DNA of 64,000 nt from Owenia fusiformis. Lineage: Eukaryota; Annelida; Polychaeta; Sabellida; Oweniidae. The DNA is taken from NCBI GenBank assembly GCA_903813345.2, contig CAIIXF020000008.1, positions 29,950,005-30,014,004 on the forward strand, written 5' to 3'. The notes under the pieces were generated by a model. It had not been told where the DNA came from and did not search any database. It saw only the letters and a list, made by a program, of their open reading frames with translations. Position numbers and translations under genes: made by a program. Positions 48,801-60,879 of the stretch are shown in pieces. Positions within the stretch are counted from its first letter, which is position 1; every line of letters starts with the position of its first letter.

Positions 48801-51800
48801 AAAGGCAAAATAGAGTGGTTAAGAGAGAAATCAGCAAGAAATAAAGTAAACAGGCATGTAGTTAATTCTCTCAATTGTATAGAATTGCAAGAAAATCAGG
48901 CAGTTCATTCAAATTTTAGAGAGAAAAAGCAGAAAATAGGAGTGACCACGATGTCCGTCTGCTCAATCCCATTTGTAAACGTACCATCGTGTTGTGTCCT
49001 AGATCTCTGAAGTAATTGAGAATTGTAGTCAGTATAGTTTTATCAGTCTCCCATTTCCTGTTTATGAATATATACGCAGCACATTGCATTGCCCAACCTG
49101 AAAAACACATTTTGTTATTTTAGCATTTTTATTCAGAGCTCCTGAGTGTCTGGTCATACTTAATTAACAAGTAAAAATACAAGTAAAAATACATAAAGAA
49201 ATTGTATGGTTGATTCTCTGATAATGCATCATTTATATTTTAGTATTTTAATATTTTTCTTTAATGAATTTGATCTCAATGTTATAGACTATATGACTCT
49301 CAAAAACCACAGATATTAAAGTGAGAGCAAATACAATGTAATGGAGTAATGCAGATGCTCAAAATGGAGGTCTTTGGGGCGGCACATAATATTAAGAAGT
49401 ATACTGAGATCGAAACCCCGGGCCAGTGAGTGCATTAACAATCAGCATCAAAGAAAGTGGATTCTGCACCCACTTGAGATTTCAATAATACAGCTTGCCC
49501 CACCTGCGATATCAAAATAAGAAAAATCATGAAAAATAGGCAAAAGAAAACTGTGAATTTTCTGCTTTAGACGAGAGAACACTGATCCATTGCCATTTTC
49601 AATTTCTATTTCAGTATCTGCACTTGGGGTGAAACAAATACTCGAGTATTCGGTTGCAAATAGGTATCCGAATGCGGCTGTTTCATGCTATTGTGCGCAA
49701 ATGTGTTGCGTAGTGTCCGCCATTTTCAAGTTCTATTTCAGTATCCGCACTGTATTTTACTTAAACATTTTAGCATACCTGCTCCAGGGATGTGCTTAAG
49801 TGGACTCTTTAGTATGATTTTCTCATTTTTCAGTGACCCATAGCGAATAAGACAGGACCACAAGTACATCCAATCGAGCCTCGTTCTGTGGTTCATCACA
49901 ATGAGGCTGCGTTCATTAGGACGTATAGCATCTCCCGTCACTACCACTTTAATCCCAAGTATCAACTCCAACATTCCCTGGAAAAAGATAACATTTGATT
50001 AAAAATTGTTATCATTTAAAGGTCCCGTGTAAAGTTTAAGATATATTTTTAAATCATTTGTATAACTTCTTGTGACTCCTAAAGTCGCTTAGTCATTTAA
50101 AAAAATAGTTCAATGAAAAGAGCTTGCTAACATATCACATTTGGATGATATTGGATAAGATGACAATTACAATATAAGCCACTGATTCAAACTTTACATG
50201 GGGCCTTTAAATTCATTTAAACTTTACATGGAGACTTTAAGATATACTATTGCTATCATGTTAACCTCTATGTCAAATAGCATATTTGGTGTTAACCTTC
50301 ATGTTAATTGTCAACCTTCATGTTAATAGTAGAAGTTTAATTCATTTTTATCTTACTCTAAAAAGAGTAAAACAATACATTCTGTCCCGAAAGGAATTCA
50401 AGTATTCTAAATGAGATGTTTACATTAAACAACAATGATTTTACAAACAATAGGTTCATTGCTGTATTTCATTCTCATTTTAGTCTTTATTTAAAGAACA
50501 AGAATAGACGATGTCAATTAAAAATTTTTTTTTATATATTAGATATAATTTTTACCACGAGCAAAACGAGCCAATAACCCACGAGCTCATCAGCTACACG
50601 TCGATATAATATCGGGAAAAACAACACAAGAGGAAAATATGTTCCATTAAAAATGACGACTCCTGTAATACTGCTATAGAAAATAACTAGCAGGAAGAAA
50701 ATCACTTTGCAGCTATTCCAAAATTTTGTCAAAGACGCTCGTCTTTCGCTCCGGTGTATAATATTCTCAGTAATCTTGGAGAGTATTTTTCCTCTGCGAG
50801 TTTTGTTCTCTTTAGATATTTGGTTGTTATTTATCAGATAATGTTCAGATTGTTCCATGGTGTGTTTTTCAAGATTAATTTTGGTTAAAATGTCACTCAT
50901 GATGATCTTTGATATTTATCTGTTTACGTTCTGTTTACATTTATTCACAATACTAAGATATACTATTACTTAATAATCTTTGACATCAATTGTTAGTTTT
51001 CTGCAGCAATAATTATAATTCACGATCAAAATAGCTTTTGCCAGTTCACTTTTTTTCACTTTCGTTTTAAAATAATTTTGTTTTCTATATATTGTACATC
51101 CTCTGGGGTTTATTCCTGAATTTGATTTACATCATACCAATATTTATTCCATGTTATATTTAATTGAATCCAACTTAAATGAGAATCTTATGAATGTACG
51201 ATTTTTATATATAGGCCTGTACTGTCTAAAATTGCATGTAGTTTTATCTTCCTGCCACATGCTGGAGTATAAATGTCAGTCCTATATCCTCATTAATGTC
51301 AATTAATACATACTTATATTCCTCTAGAATATGAAATAATTAACAAAGTACTGTTACAATATCATGTATAAATGACTGTTGGTAGCTTTGAGTAAAATGT
51401 TTATGCATGTTTTTCTATTTTACGTCCCATAGATATATATCATTATATTTTTTCAGTGATATTATTGAAAATACATATATTCCTCCTCATTTATTTCAAT
51501 CAAATTATGTATTTCTCTTAAATCCAGGTAATGTGAATATGTACAGTATTTTGTTCCATTTTTCGTTTGAAACTCATAACGTGATACTAGTATTTTTTAA
51601 AAGTTTAAGAACTTTAAATACACTCAGTTGTCTTTTGTCTTCTCTAGAAAACTGTATGATAATAGTAAATTACTAATATAAGGACTAATATTTTAAACAG
51701 TAACACACTTAATATCTAACTAAGTTGTTACTTATTTTCTCAATGACTCTTTAACTGTTTTTTTGTCTACGGTCCTTTTTCTTCAAAATTCTGATAAATT

Positions 51801-54142
51801 ATGCGATCTTCACAAAGCTGGGAGTAGCAATTTTGTAACAGTTCTTGTTTTTCTCTCTCCTGTTTCTCTAGATTTGTTTTCTAAATGAGCATGGCTTCAG
51901 TGAAGGCAGGTTTTGTAGATTTCTAGAGGTCATCTTTGAGAAAAAAACACGATAGACAAATTTTAAAAACCAAATAAGAAGTAAAAGAGTGGAATCAGCA
52001 AGGAATAAAATACCCAGACATATAACCAATACTCTAAACCATATAGAAATGACAAAAATCAGATAATTCATTCAAATTTTAGGGAGAAAAGATGCGAAAA
52101 GGGCAATACCACAGTGGCAATTTACTCATGGGTATTTTGCCCAATCACTTATTATAACAGAGATATTGGGTCCGAAGGGCAATAAGAAAGATAACAGTTG
52201 AGTTAATTATCAAATCGCTAATTGAAAAATGTATTTGAATACTGCACTGAATATTAGAAGATTCCCAGATAAAGCTTTATTTACTATAGGTCATTTAGGT
52301 TATGTTACATAATATTACTACATATGAGACAAGGGATTAACATGCAAAATGTCACCACCTGCCATTTGTTACAGACACCAACCACTGAAGGCCAACCATT
52401 ACCGTCCTCAAAAAAGTTGGAGACTATGACTATATTTCACCAGCAAACAAGAGTCTCACCATAGCATTCATTGCAATTTATATTTCTAAGAGTTAGAGGT
52501 AGCTTACAAACATACAAGTGAAGGTGGTGCAATGCGGCATGTAACACAGTCTAACAAAGTCAACTATCACATCATGCCATAGTTTCTGAGAGGGAGTGTA
52601 TCATAAGTACAATACAATATGAAACAGGTTCATTCAAGAGTTATTGTGAAGTAAGGCGTGATATATATTTTCAACATCATTTGTTTAAAGGACCTGCGTA
52701 AAGTTTAAAAATATGTTTCTATCATTGGTACTGTTTTTCTTGATTTAAAAAGTTGCTGCATTTCAAACTTTTTTTTTTGAGTTATTCAATGCACTTTGGT
52801 ATTCCTCTTTATACTGATTGACAGGTTTGCATAATTCTAATCGCGAATTTTGGTCTTATTTCCAAACAAACAATTTCAAAACACTCAAGAAGTGACTGAA
52901 AGATGTTAGGTAAATTAGTTCATCTTTCGGATCTCTGATTATGAATTTATGGCTAGTTATGATGTCAGACAACAAAATTTTCATTGTTGTCATCTATATC
53001 GCTAGAATATCGGCCATTCTCCTTGAAGTTCAATCATGCGTTCTTTGCCATAGAAATCAGCACCATGGTCTTTCGTCAGTGTTTTTCCAAAGCAAACACA
53101 ACTCACAGGACCAATGGACCGGCAAAATCATGATTTCAACCAGTCCAGGCTAAGCATCATCGGTTACCTGAACCTGTAACTTCTGTTATATCACCGGCCC
53201 AAGTGAAAACTAACCAGTCCTTAAAATGTTAAAGAATTACCGTGACTAGTAGGCCTACCTTGTCATGCCTTGTTTTTCATAGCCCTATTATTATTCTCAT
53301 CATCACCTGCTTCAATACCAGTACCAAATTTTTATCAAAAATTGACCAAATTTGCCAATAGTTCCAAAAGAAATAAATAAAATCAAAAATATGAACACTG
53401 AAACCGGAACTTACATGTACTTTGACTACACTAGACGAAAAAAAATTCAGTTCCGTATGTTCACTATAGTGTAGTCATTCAATTTATTAAATTCCCATGC
53501 AATTTCTGGGGTAATTTTCACTTTATTCTCTTCAGTAAATATTGTAATAGGCAGGAATGAATGCCTCCTGTTAGAATTCCCAATTTATAATGTGCTTCAG
53601 ATAATCAGAAATTTTACACCTAACGACATATTTTTCCACGAGGTTACTACCCATTTCGACCAATAAGAAAACAGCTATTCACAGTTTATAATGCTACGAC
53701 ATTTATCCTTGTTCGCAGATTCGAAACTTTTGTAAAATTTTTTCAGTTTTCAAGAGTTTCAATGCGATGATGTCGGAGTACAATCTTCAATAAATAAAAT
53801 ACAAAGATCGGACCAATGTTTGAGGTAGGAATTCGGTTCATATCTAGGCCATCCGTAGCCATCTGACATGGACGGTCTTGTGGACTGGCTGGTTGAAATA
53901 ACTTCAAGAGTCTAAGGGGCTCGATATCAGATATTATTTCAATAGCCATATATCAAATATATACTTACGGCTGCAAATACCTCCCAGGATCCCACCATTT
54001 CATCAAGGATCTGTCTGTACCATTTTGGCTTCAAAATCATGAGGGGCAAAAAGGGGGTGGTAAGGAAAACTATTCCAAGAAAGCTTCCTAGAAACAGTCC
54101 AACTCCAAAGGTGAAGCCACAAATCTTTTGGATCACTCCCAT
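45861..54142 (-). CDS. LCLAT1-like: Lysocardiolipin acyltransferase-type membrane acyltransferase
   Basis: Common exons 49779-49977, 48985-49097, 46761-46911 and 45861-46339 join in phases 1, 0, 1 and are preceded by one of two first exons (53969-54142 or 50556-50900, both ending in phase 0). Products are 370 or 427 residues; human LCLAT1 has a similar size. Motif I NHRTRLD (the HX4D acyltransferase motif) follows KVVVTGDAIRP. Then GWAMQCAAYIFINRKW, motif III-type FPEGTDLTER, KYDHVLHPRTTGFTF and DAIYDITVGYP, all landmarks of the family. Membrane segments are seen in each first exon and twice near the C-terminus (PILIMALIYWTLFIISISA and the stretch after it). The family re-acylates lysocardiolipin and other lysophospholipids in ER or mitochondrial membranes with acyl-CoA. 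No lesions were seen. The promoter of the distal exon is shared with the plus-strand gene at 54456. Confidence 0.9.
47071..47096. repeat. Hairpin ATGTCACCAC...GTGGTGACAT
   Basis: A short perfect-arm hairpin identical in its arms to 24925-24950. It lies in an intron of the acyltransferase gene, within sequence also sharing GCCACCACTTGCCATTTG with the region near 52350. Confidence 0.7.
47374..47755. repeat. Composite repeat, copy 2 of 13753-14141
   Basis: Two tandem units with TAGAAATATAACCCAAACTA/TAGAAATATCACCCAAATTA and TCTGAAGCAGGGGTA/TCCGAAGCAGGGGTA. The inverted ends are degenerate here. It sits in an acyltransferase intron. Confidence 0.75.
48805..48930. repeat. Dispersed AATCAGCAAGAAATAAA repeat
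   Basis: Words AATCAGCAAGAAATAAA and CAGTTCATTCAAATTTTAGA then GAGAAAAAGC recur in the same order at 51985-52095. Partial copies are near 61335-61400 and 63660-63800. It produces misleading open frames on both strands. Confidence 0.65.
50018..50240. repeat. Foldback repeat related to 160-935
   Basis: AAAGGTCCCGTGTAAAGTTT at the left is mirrored by AAACTTTACATGGGGCCTTT. The interior shares GATGATATTGGATAAGATGA and ACAATATAAGCCA with 870-900. It lies in an acyltransferase intron between the common exons and exon A. Confidence 0.7.
50556..50900 (-). other. Alternative first coding exon A of the acyltransferase
   Basis: ATG at 50900 opens 115 codons that end in phase 0 at the donor GTG|GTAAAA. 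The first ~65 residues are polar and Lys-rich. The remainder (FFLLVIFYSSITGVVIFNG, then ADELVGYWLVLLV) parallels exon B: membrane segment, then a short region ending [AI]L/DE[LM]VG-W. It joins in frame to the exon at 49977. The upstream sequence has no obvious TATA element. Confidence 0.75.
51975..52100. repeat. Dispersed AATCAGCAAGAAATAAA repeat, copy 2
   Basis: GGAATCAGCAAGGAATAAAA, then ATTCATTCAAATTTTAGGGA and GAAAAGATG, matching 48805-48930. The overlapping 67-codon minus-strand frame is hydrophobic by composition only. Confidence 0.65.
52101..53968. other. Intron between first exons A and B
   Basis: No exon was recognised. A fragment near 52330-52400 resembles the TCACCACCT repeat at 24490. 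Short open frames have no family features. Confidence 0.45.
53969..54142 (-). other. Alternative first coding exon B of the acyltransferase
   Basis: ATG at 54142 opens 58 codons ending in phase 0 at GCC|GTAAGT. The product (GLFLGSFLGIVFLTTPFLPL, then WYRQILDEMVGSW) matches the known N-terminal membrane anchor of LCLAT1, which has a GSFFGSIF...SPFLPL pattern. This is therefore the ancestral first exon. Confidence 0.85.
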
Positions 54143-54455
54143 TATGCTGCCATGTAATTTATAGTGGGTTATTCATGCAAAACTGACTTTTTACAATATT
54201 TTTGATTTTTGAACTTTTTCAATTAATAAATCAGGTCTTCAGAAATATTTAATAACTATATATTTCAGTATATTTTTATGTATTAATCAGGCGTCAGTAT
54301 GATAATTACATAAAAATACCATATCATATGACAAAAGTAGATATGGTGTGTGTTTACTGTTTATATATTACAGTTCAGTGGTCCAAGACAAAACAAAATA
54401 TAAAGACCTGATTTAGAAAATATCCCAGGATGCAACTTTGTTTACAACTTCAAAG
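54143..54455. promoter_or_regulatory. Shared intergenic promoter region of divergent genes
   Basis: The ATG of acyltransferase exon B (54142, minus) and the ATG of the plus-strand gene (54456) are 313 bp apart, back to back. The stretch is AT-rich with no clear TATA or CpG island, so promoter function is inferred from geometry. Confidence 0.55.
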
Positions 54456-54464
54456 ATGGCGGCT
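54454..54464 (+). promoter_or_regulatory. YY1-like AAGATGGCGGC element over the start codon
   Basis: AAGATGGCGGC fits the YY1 consensus AANATGGCGGC and overlaps the initiator ATG, an arrangement known from many TATA-less housekeeping genes of animals. It also gives a fair start context (AAGATGG). Confidence 0.6.
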
Positions 54465-57400
54465 GGAGTCGATCAAAATTTCTATCAGCGAAGATTGGAT
54501 AGAACGCCAGACCGCGACGAGTTTTTCAACCTTCCAGCTGAAGACAAGAAGCTTATTAGTAACTTCAGATCTGTGGTTAAAGTCCAAAGTGATAAGCTTG
54601 TTCAACTAAGAGATGAAAACGATGAAAAGTGAGTAAAATTTAAAATTTTTATTTTTTTTCAAAAATCAATTTACGACATTTGATCCTTCAACGTGAATCA
54701 AACTGTGAGACATGAAGAATACACTTTGCACCAGAGTGCATATGGGGCTTTTACATTCAAAAAGAATTTTGACCGTAAATGCAATTGTCACTTACATGAC
54801 ACCTACTTGTACCATGATACTCAACTCAGGTGGTTTACCTTCTTCTAAGGCCACTGTATCGTGGCCTTCCAGTACAGATATATTCCTGCATGAACAACTG
54901 GTCATGTCGTAATCATAAAATTTGAAATCATATGTCCGCCATTTTTCCACATCACAATTTGAATTGCGAGTTTTGGTCTTATTACCTCACCAAAAATTCC
55001 AAAACACATAAAGTGATCAGTGTATTAGTTCACATCTTCTGGATCGCCGACTTAGAATTTACAGCCAGTTACTAATGTCAGATGTTAACGATATTTCGTC
55101 CAGTTTTCGAACATCACCATTTTTCTTGGAGGCCAGCTTTTTTCAAATAGAGTTCACGTATTCCAGATGAAATCCCCTCTAGCCAAGTATTGGCTAGAGA
55201 CTCGAGTAACAGGTGATAGTTCAACAAGTTAAACCTAGTCTGGGCCTTATTTCTTATCTGACATATCTTGTGGCCCGCCCTAGGTTTAACGTCCGTGCCT
55301 ATTCGGCCCTTGATGCAAAATATTTAATAGTGGCCTATGGCAGTGCATAGAATTCCATGCGCGTTTAATTTATAACTGATAGTGAGAATTTGCAACAAAT
55401 AAAACTATGGCACGGAAGTTGAACCCAATCACGGCAACAATAACATTCAGATTAATAAATGAAAGCCGTGGTATTGGGTTTAACTTGTTGAACTACTCAG
55501 GTGGTTCACAAGCCAGCTGAACTGTATTGGTATAACACTTGAGGTAGAGAGTTTCTCCATCTTATAGTACTGATGCAACATTAAGATAACAGTTAAACTA
55601 AAGATAAAATACTGCTTCTTTCCCTTTTGAAGCAATTTTGGATGTTGGATGAAGCTGTGATGTATGTGATGAGTAATTTGACTTTTAGTTGAGAGGATTT
55701 CACAACAATGGCCAATTAGTGACCTGAGTGATAGACGCTAACATTGAAAATGTCAATACTTCTGATCATAATTAGCGATCCAAAATATTTTAACTGATAT
55801 CCTGATATATTCTTATATGTGTTTTGAATTTTTTGTTGGGGAATAAGACCAAAATTTCAATTCTTAAACGATGTATATAACTATCAAGGGCTTAGAAAAC
55901 TGTAAAAATGGTTTTTTGAAGAATATCATCAATTAGATTCCTTTTCATCAATTAAATGCAATAAATGCACTTTCGCTTTCTAATCAAATGTGAAAGTGCT
56001 CTAATAATGAAAGTGAAAGTATTTGGCTGTTGTTAGGAATTCCCAAAACAAATGTCACAATGAATGTCTCTAAACCACCCAACACATATTTATGACGTAA
56101 TATTTGTAGCCCTCTCTTGTGGTAATCCAACGTAATGTGAAGTCATTTCCCTAACAACAATAGATTTGGAGAAACCCTCAAACCTTCCCAAGCCCTTGTT
56201 AGTCTTCCTAAGCCCTTGTTAGTCTTCCCAAGCCCTTGTTGATCTTCCCAAGCCCTTGTTTGTCTTTCCAAGCCCCTGTTAATCTTCCCAAGCCCTTTAA
56301 CAAGTTCCCTTCTTTTCACTCTCATCTTATTCTCCATCATATCTCGGCTCTGAACCCTTAGAACGCTGATTTGTTTTGGACGTACATTCCGTAGAGACTG
56401 ACTTGTTTTGAGATTGATTTCTTTATTCTGCATAGCATATAGAACCTGATCACACCAGAAGTATGATGCATATGCATGTATCATATGGATCGTAGGGCTG
56501 CCATCGAACTCAAATGTCAGTGTCGACAGTCGAACTCTGCTGTCGAAAATATTGTCGACAATCGAACTTTCCAGGGAGAAAAAATCATCGGGAAAAAAAG
56601 AAAAATTATTTCTGTGTTGTTGGTTCGTTTTTTCAAGCTTCATATAAGAAAAGCTTCATATAACTTATATTCATATTGGTATGTAATTGCCTAATATTGT
56701 TACTAAATGCCAAGTTAATAGAATATTATAGACGAAAATGGGACAAATACCTGCAATGTTTCGACCGGGATTTATTTCGACTGCTCGGGCGAAATCTCGT
56801 ACAACGTCTCGCAAGAGAGAAGAGAAGTCATGAAGGGAACTTCCGGGTGAATTTATTTTTTGAAAATGAAATGAATGTGAACAATATTTCCGCAGAATAC
56901 GCGCACATAACACGTTGAAATGTGTATTGAAATGTATTGGGGCCATTTGGATATTTTCAAGTAAGTATTGATATCGTTTGCTGTCGACATGACGGGAATT
57001 TTGTCGACTTCGTTGTCGAACTTGCATTTTGACTGACAAGTCGACGTTCCGACTAATGATGGCAGCCCTATATGGATGCAATATGGTAGCTTAGTTAGTT
57101 AAAATGCCATGAAAAAGCATTTAAGAGTTATGTAGGGGTCATCTAATGCTAAACATTGACTTGAAGTCAAAGTTTTCAAAAAATTCTAATCACCATTTAC
57201 CCACATATCAATGATATTTTCTTCATTTTTCACAAGTTAAAATGATAGATTTACCTCTAATATCATCACCTGGTCATACATTGTGATCGATTTCCTCATA
57301 TTTGATGAGTATTCTTCAATTTAATCCCAAAAATAAAAAAAATGTTCACTTCCGGTCATTTCCGGTTTCGAACTTCTGGCCAATATTTTCGAAATAATAA

Positions 57401-60400
57401 GTTAAAAAATATTTTTGTTTCATTAATAATTGTGTCTTTTTACCTAATTTTGTAAAAATATGATGTATGAATATTAACAACACCATCAACTATCAAAAAC
57501 ATCACATTTGGAGAAGAATAGACGCAAATTATTTAGGTAAAGACTTCTGACTTTTTGCAAAATTCTCATTTTCACAATTCAGTCACATTTTCATGATTTT
57601 TCTCAATTCCAAGTGGGTGCAATTGGATTTCAGGTGGGTGCAAGCCTATTTTCAAAATCTCAGGTGGGTGCTGCGTCCACGTAAAATCTTCAAGTTTAAG
57701 AGATTTGTCTGAAATTTTCAAAAAATTCTAATCACCATTTACCCACATATCAATGATATTTCCTTCATTTTTCACAAGTTAAAATGATAGATTTACCTCT
57801 AATATCATCACCTGGTCATACATTGTGATCGATTTCCTCATATTTGATGAGTATTCTTCAATTTAATCCCATAATTAAAAAAATGTTCACTTCCGGTCAT
57901 TTCCAGTTTTGAACTTTTGGCCAATATTTTCGAAATAATAAGTTAAAAAATATTTTTGTTTCATTAATAATTGTGTCTATTTACCTTATTTTGTAAAAAT
58001 ATGATGTATGAATATTAACAACACCATCAACTATCAAAAACATCACATATGGAGCAGAATTGCTGCAAATTATTTAGGTAAAGACTTCTGACTTTTTGCA
58101 AAATTCTCATTTTCACAATTCAGTCACATTTTCATGATTTTTCTCAATTCCAAGTTGGTGCAAATGGATATTCAGGTGGGTCAAGCCTGTTTTCAAAATC
58201 TCAGGTGAGTGTTGCGCCCGCTTGCTTTAATTCTGGGGAGATCACTGAGTCATTCATAAAATTTCATGGTGGTCTTGTTTTAAAAAATGAAAAATTAATT
58301 TAAAAGGACAATCGGACACAGCATTCTAAATTACACAGAAACATACCAGGAAATTAATTAGATGTTCAAATCGAGAGAAAAAAGCATGGGGGAGTTAGAT
58401 TACCATCATGATTGTTTCAATGTTTAATCAGGTCAAGATTTACAGTAGTCCTGTATAGATTAATATTTTAATATTAACAATATTGCTTATGAGACTGGTT
58501 ACTAAATTATTGATCAAAACCCTTGCAGGTAAAATCTTTAAGTTTCTGTTAGTTTTGTATTATTTCCCACAAAATCCTAAATGAAATAATCTATTAAAGT
58601 GCTATATAAAGTGTATTAGATTTTATTTTCTGGATTATAGTTCTTAAATCTTCCCCTCTCTTTATATTTGTTTGTAACACCCGGTATTTTTTTTCATTTT
58701 TTTGCAGGAGTCTGAAATCAATCAACTCATCTGAATTCTAATTGAATCAGAATCTTCCATGATTTTCATATTATTTGGCCAGATTTTCATATTGTTTGGT
58801 CAGATTTTCATATTATTTGGCCAGATTTTCATGCTTATTTCAGTTGAATGTTTTGTTTTCCAACACAACATAAAGTGTTGACTTTGTTTATATTTTCCAA
58901 GTTGATTCAATCATTGTTTTTAAAATATTATTCTTTTTAAAAAATGACATAATTTTGAAATATATTGTGTGGCTATTTTTACAGCATGGTATATACTTAT
59001 TGAAAAAAAGACTTATATTCTGGCAAGTAACATTGTCTCAACAAGGATTTTTATAGAGTTTCTCGAAATATCAAGGATTTTTGAGAAAAACGAAACTGAA
59101 CTTTATTGTAAGGGTTTTAACTCCACCGTCCATCTGTTGCCTAGTTTCTTTCAATGATCATATTCAGCGTTAATATTCTGTTGTCTCACATACATATTCT
59201 CTTTATCATTTCATTGAAAAATAATTCAGAAAATGCACGACATGTTTTTATGGAGTTTCATGTATTTTGGGTGTAAAGCAAATATGCCAGAAATGAACAT
59301 TTGTTATTTGAAACATTCTAACAAAGTTTTGAATCTGCCATTTTGTTTCCATCATTGGCTGATCAATAAGTGACTCTCGACTAATCAGCGACTGATGATG
59401 ATGTCATTATTCGTCATTCAAAAATTTGCATGAGTCACCCCACACTTGAAGGGGTGGGGACCTCGACTAAATACATATTAGGCTATCAAAGTACCTACCA
59501 TGTGAGAAACCGAGTCAATTTCCCCACCCTGGGAACAATAATATCTGGTCAAATTATAGTCAATATCCTATTACCAAGAATATGCATTTCAAAAGGCTAT
59601 ATACTCCTGGGACAAAGTTCTCTGTCCTTATCCCACTACTTGGCATTCTGATACTTATAGCATCTTTCTGTTTCACCAGGCTGAGAAGAAATGAGATGTC
59701 ATGGTTTATCATGATGCCCACTAGTAAAATAGTTGCATACTATACAATAAATACAAAACTTCATCCATCTGTCTGTACATTCAATACCATTTGAATCTAC
59801 TTCTTTAAAGAGATTATCTTTTATCTAGCCATACATCAGAATATGACCAACCAAAGTCTGCTACAAATCAAAATAGCAATACAGGCCTGTAGCCAGGATT
59901 TGCCAAGGTGGGGTTCAGCTTTCAAAAATTTCCAGGGGGGAGTTCACATTTGACAATTTTGGCCCAAATATGGCTAAAATCGCTTGAGAAGTGCTCAAAA
60001 TGGTGAAAAACCGCATGATTTTGAAAGAATTATTGGCGAGAGGGGGGGGGGGGTATTAGACTGACTGTCATTAGATCCTGTCACAGCTAAATTGTATTTT
60101 TATTTATTTATTTCTCTCAATCAGGGTCACTCTGATACTCAGAGTAATGTTTTGTGTGGTTTTTGCTTATGAAAATATTGAAACCCCAAAATTATAGTCA
60201 CTAAGGGTGAAAGATAACCAAGGTAGAAAATGATTATCACCTATAGTTTTTCAAACATTGATTTTTACATGTTATTGACATCTGTATTAATGAAATCAAT
60301 ACCAACGAAAATAGCATTGGAAGTCATGCCGATTTCACTCTTTTTCTCTCTAGAATTTGAATGAAGTACTTGATTTTCTTGCTTTTTCATACAATTTAGA

Positions 60401-60879
60401 GTTTTTACTACATGCCTGTTTACTTTATTCGATCCTAGATAATTATAATAATTTTCAATTATTTTGCATTTTAAAAATTGCCCATCATGACATTCTTCTT
60501 GTTTATTTAAAAATCAATTTTTATCATTAACAAGGAGTTTATATCAAGGTATGAAATGTATTAACAAAAATCAATAAAACATAACTTATTATGTTCATTA
60601 CATACCACCTTACTAATCAAACTTCTTAATGAGATGACATATTCAACATTGTTTTTCAATTTCCAGAGATTTTGAAATCAGTAAAGAAGTTGCACTTCGG
60701 AAGGCTGCGGAACAACGACTGCAGAATCACCTGACTGATATGTACAAAAGTCCCGAGGTGAATAACGAATTACGAGACCGCTTACCAAGATCTAGGAAAA
60801 CAGACCCTATGAGAGTCTCCTTTGAAGTATCGCAAGAAAATAATATTGATTCAGCCAAGCATGACGACAGCAAACTAAG
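54456..60879 (+). CDS. 5' part of an unrecognised, probably coiled-coil protein
   Basis: Exon 54456-54628 (ATG in AAAGATGGCGG, donor GTGAGT, phase 2) joins exon 60667-60879 (acceptor TTCCAG, donor GTAAGA, phase 2). The frame stays open across the junction. The encoded N-terminus (MAAGVDQNFYQRRLDRTPDR, then a DKLVQLRDENDEK stretch and ALRKAAEQRLQNHL) is charged, rich in E, K, R and L with heptad-like spacing, as in coiled-coil proteins. The second exon ends in a polar segment (SFEVSQENNIDSAKHDD). I do not recognise the family. It continues beyond the window. It is head-to-head with the acyltransferase and starts at a YY1-type element, which suggests broad expression. Confidence 0.7.
55218..55497. 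mobile_element. Inverted-repeat element in the intron of the plus-strand gene
   Basis: AGTTCAACAAGTTAAACC at 55221 is mirrored as GGTTTAACTTGTTGAACT at 55478. The interior is non-coding. GGCTAGAGACTCGAGTAA just before it resembles 32690-32710. Confidence 0.65.
56178..56298. repeat. 21-bp minisatellite, about six units
   Basis: The unit CTTCCCAAGCCCTTGTTAGT (plus one base) repeats with few changes. The reverse strand gives an artefactual seven-residue repeat frame (GLG/TRAWE). Confidence 0.9.
56493..57070. mobile_element. hAT-like non-autonomous element
   Basis: TAGGGCTGCCATCGAACT at the left faces GATGGCAGCCCTA at the right. Subterminal GTCGACA-type words occur in both halves. The heptamer TATGGAT occurs at 56484-56490 and 57071-57077, close to an 8-bp hAT-type target duplication. 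The ends resemble hAT termini (TAGGGC). A 136-codon minus-strand frame inside lacks recognisable transposase motifs. Confidence 0.65.
57171..58207. repeat. 542-bp direct tandem duplication in the intron
   Basis: AAATTCTAATCACCATTTAC at 57181 recurs at 57723. The units share TTCACTTCCGGTCATTTCC, GATGTATGAATATTAACAAC and TCAGGTGGGTGC ends with a few per cent differences. Non-coding. Confidence 0.9.
58208..60666. other. Intron of the plus-strand gene
   Basis: No exon was found. GATTTTCATATTATTTGGCCA repeats three times near 58760-58830. A fragment of the 27240-28139 element lies at 59640-59725, and a copy of the 5917 repeat at 59884-60057 with a G run. Confidence 0.5.

Noticed and set aside
51868-52071. 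Third alternative membrane-anchor exon for the acyltransferase
   Set aside because: The hydrophobic frame overlaps the dispersed AATCAGCAAGAAATAAA repeat, and I found no in-phase donor or family resemblance.
56143-56643. 166-codon minus-strand frame with a seven-residue repeat
   Set aside because: Its repeats come from the 21-bp minisatellite, and it runs across the end of a hAT-like element.
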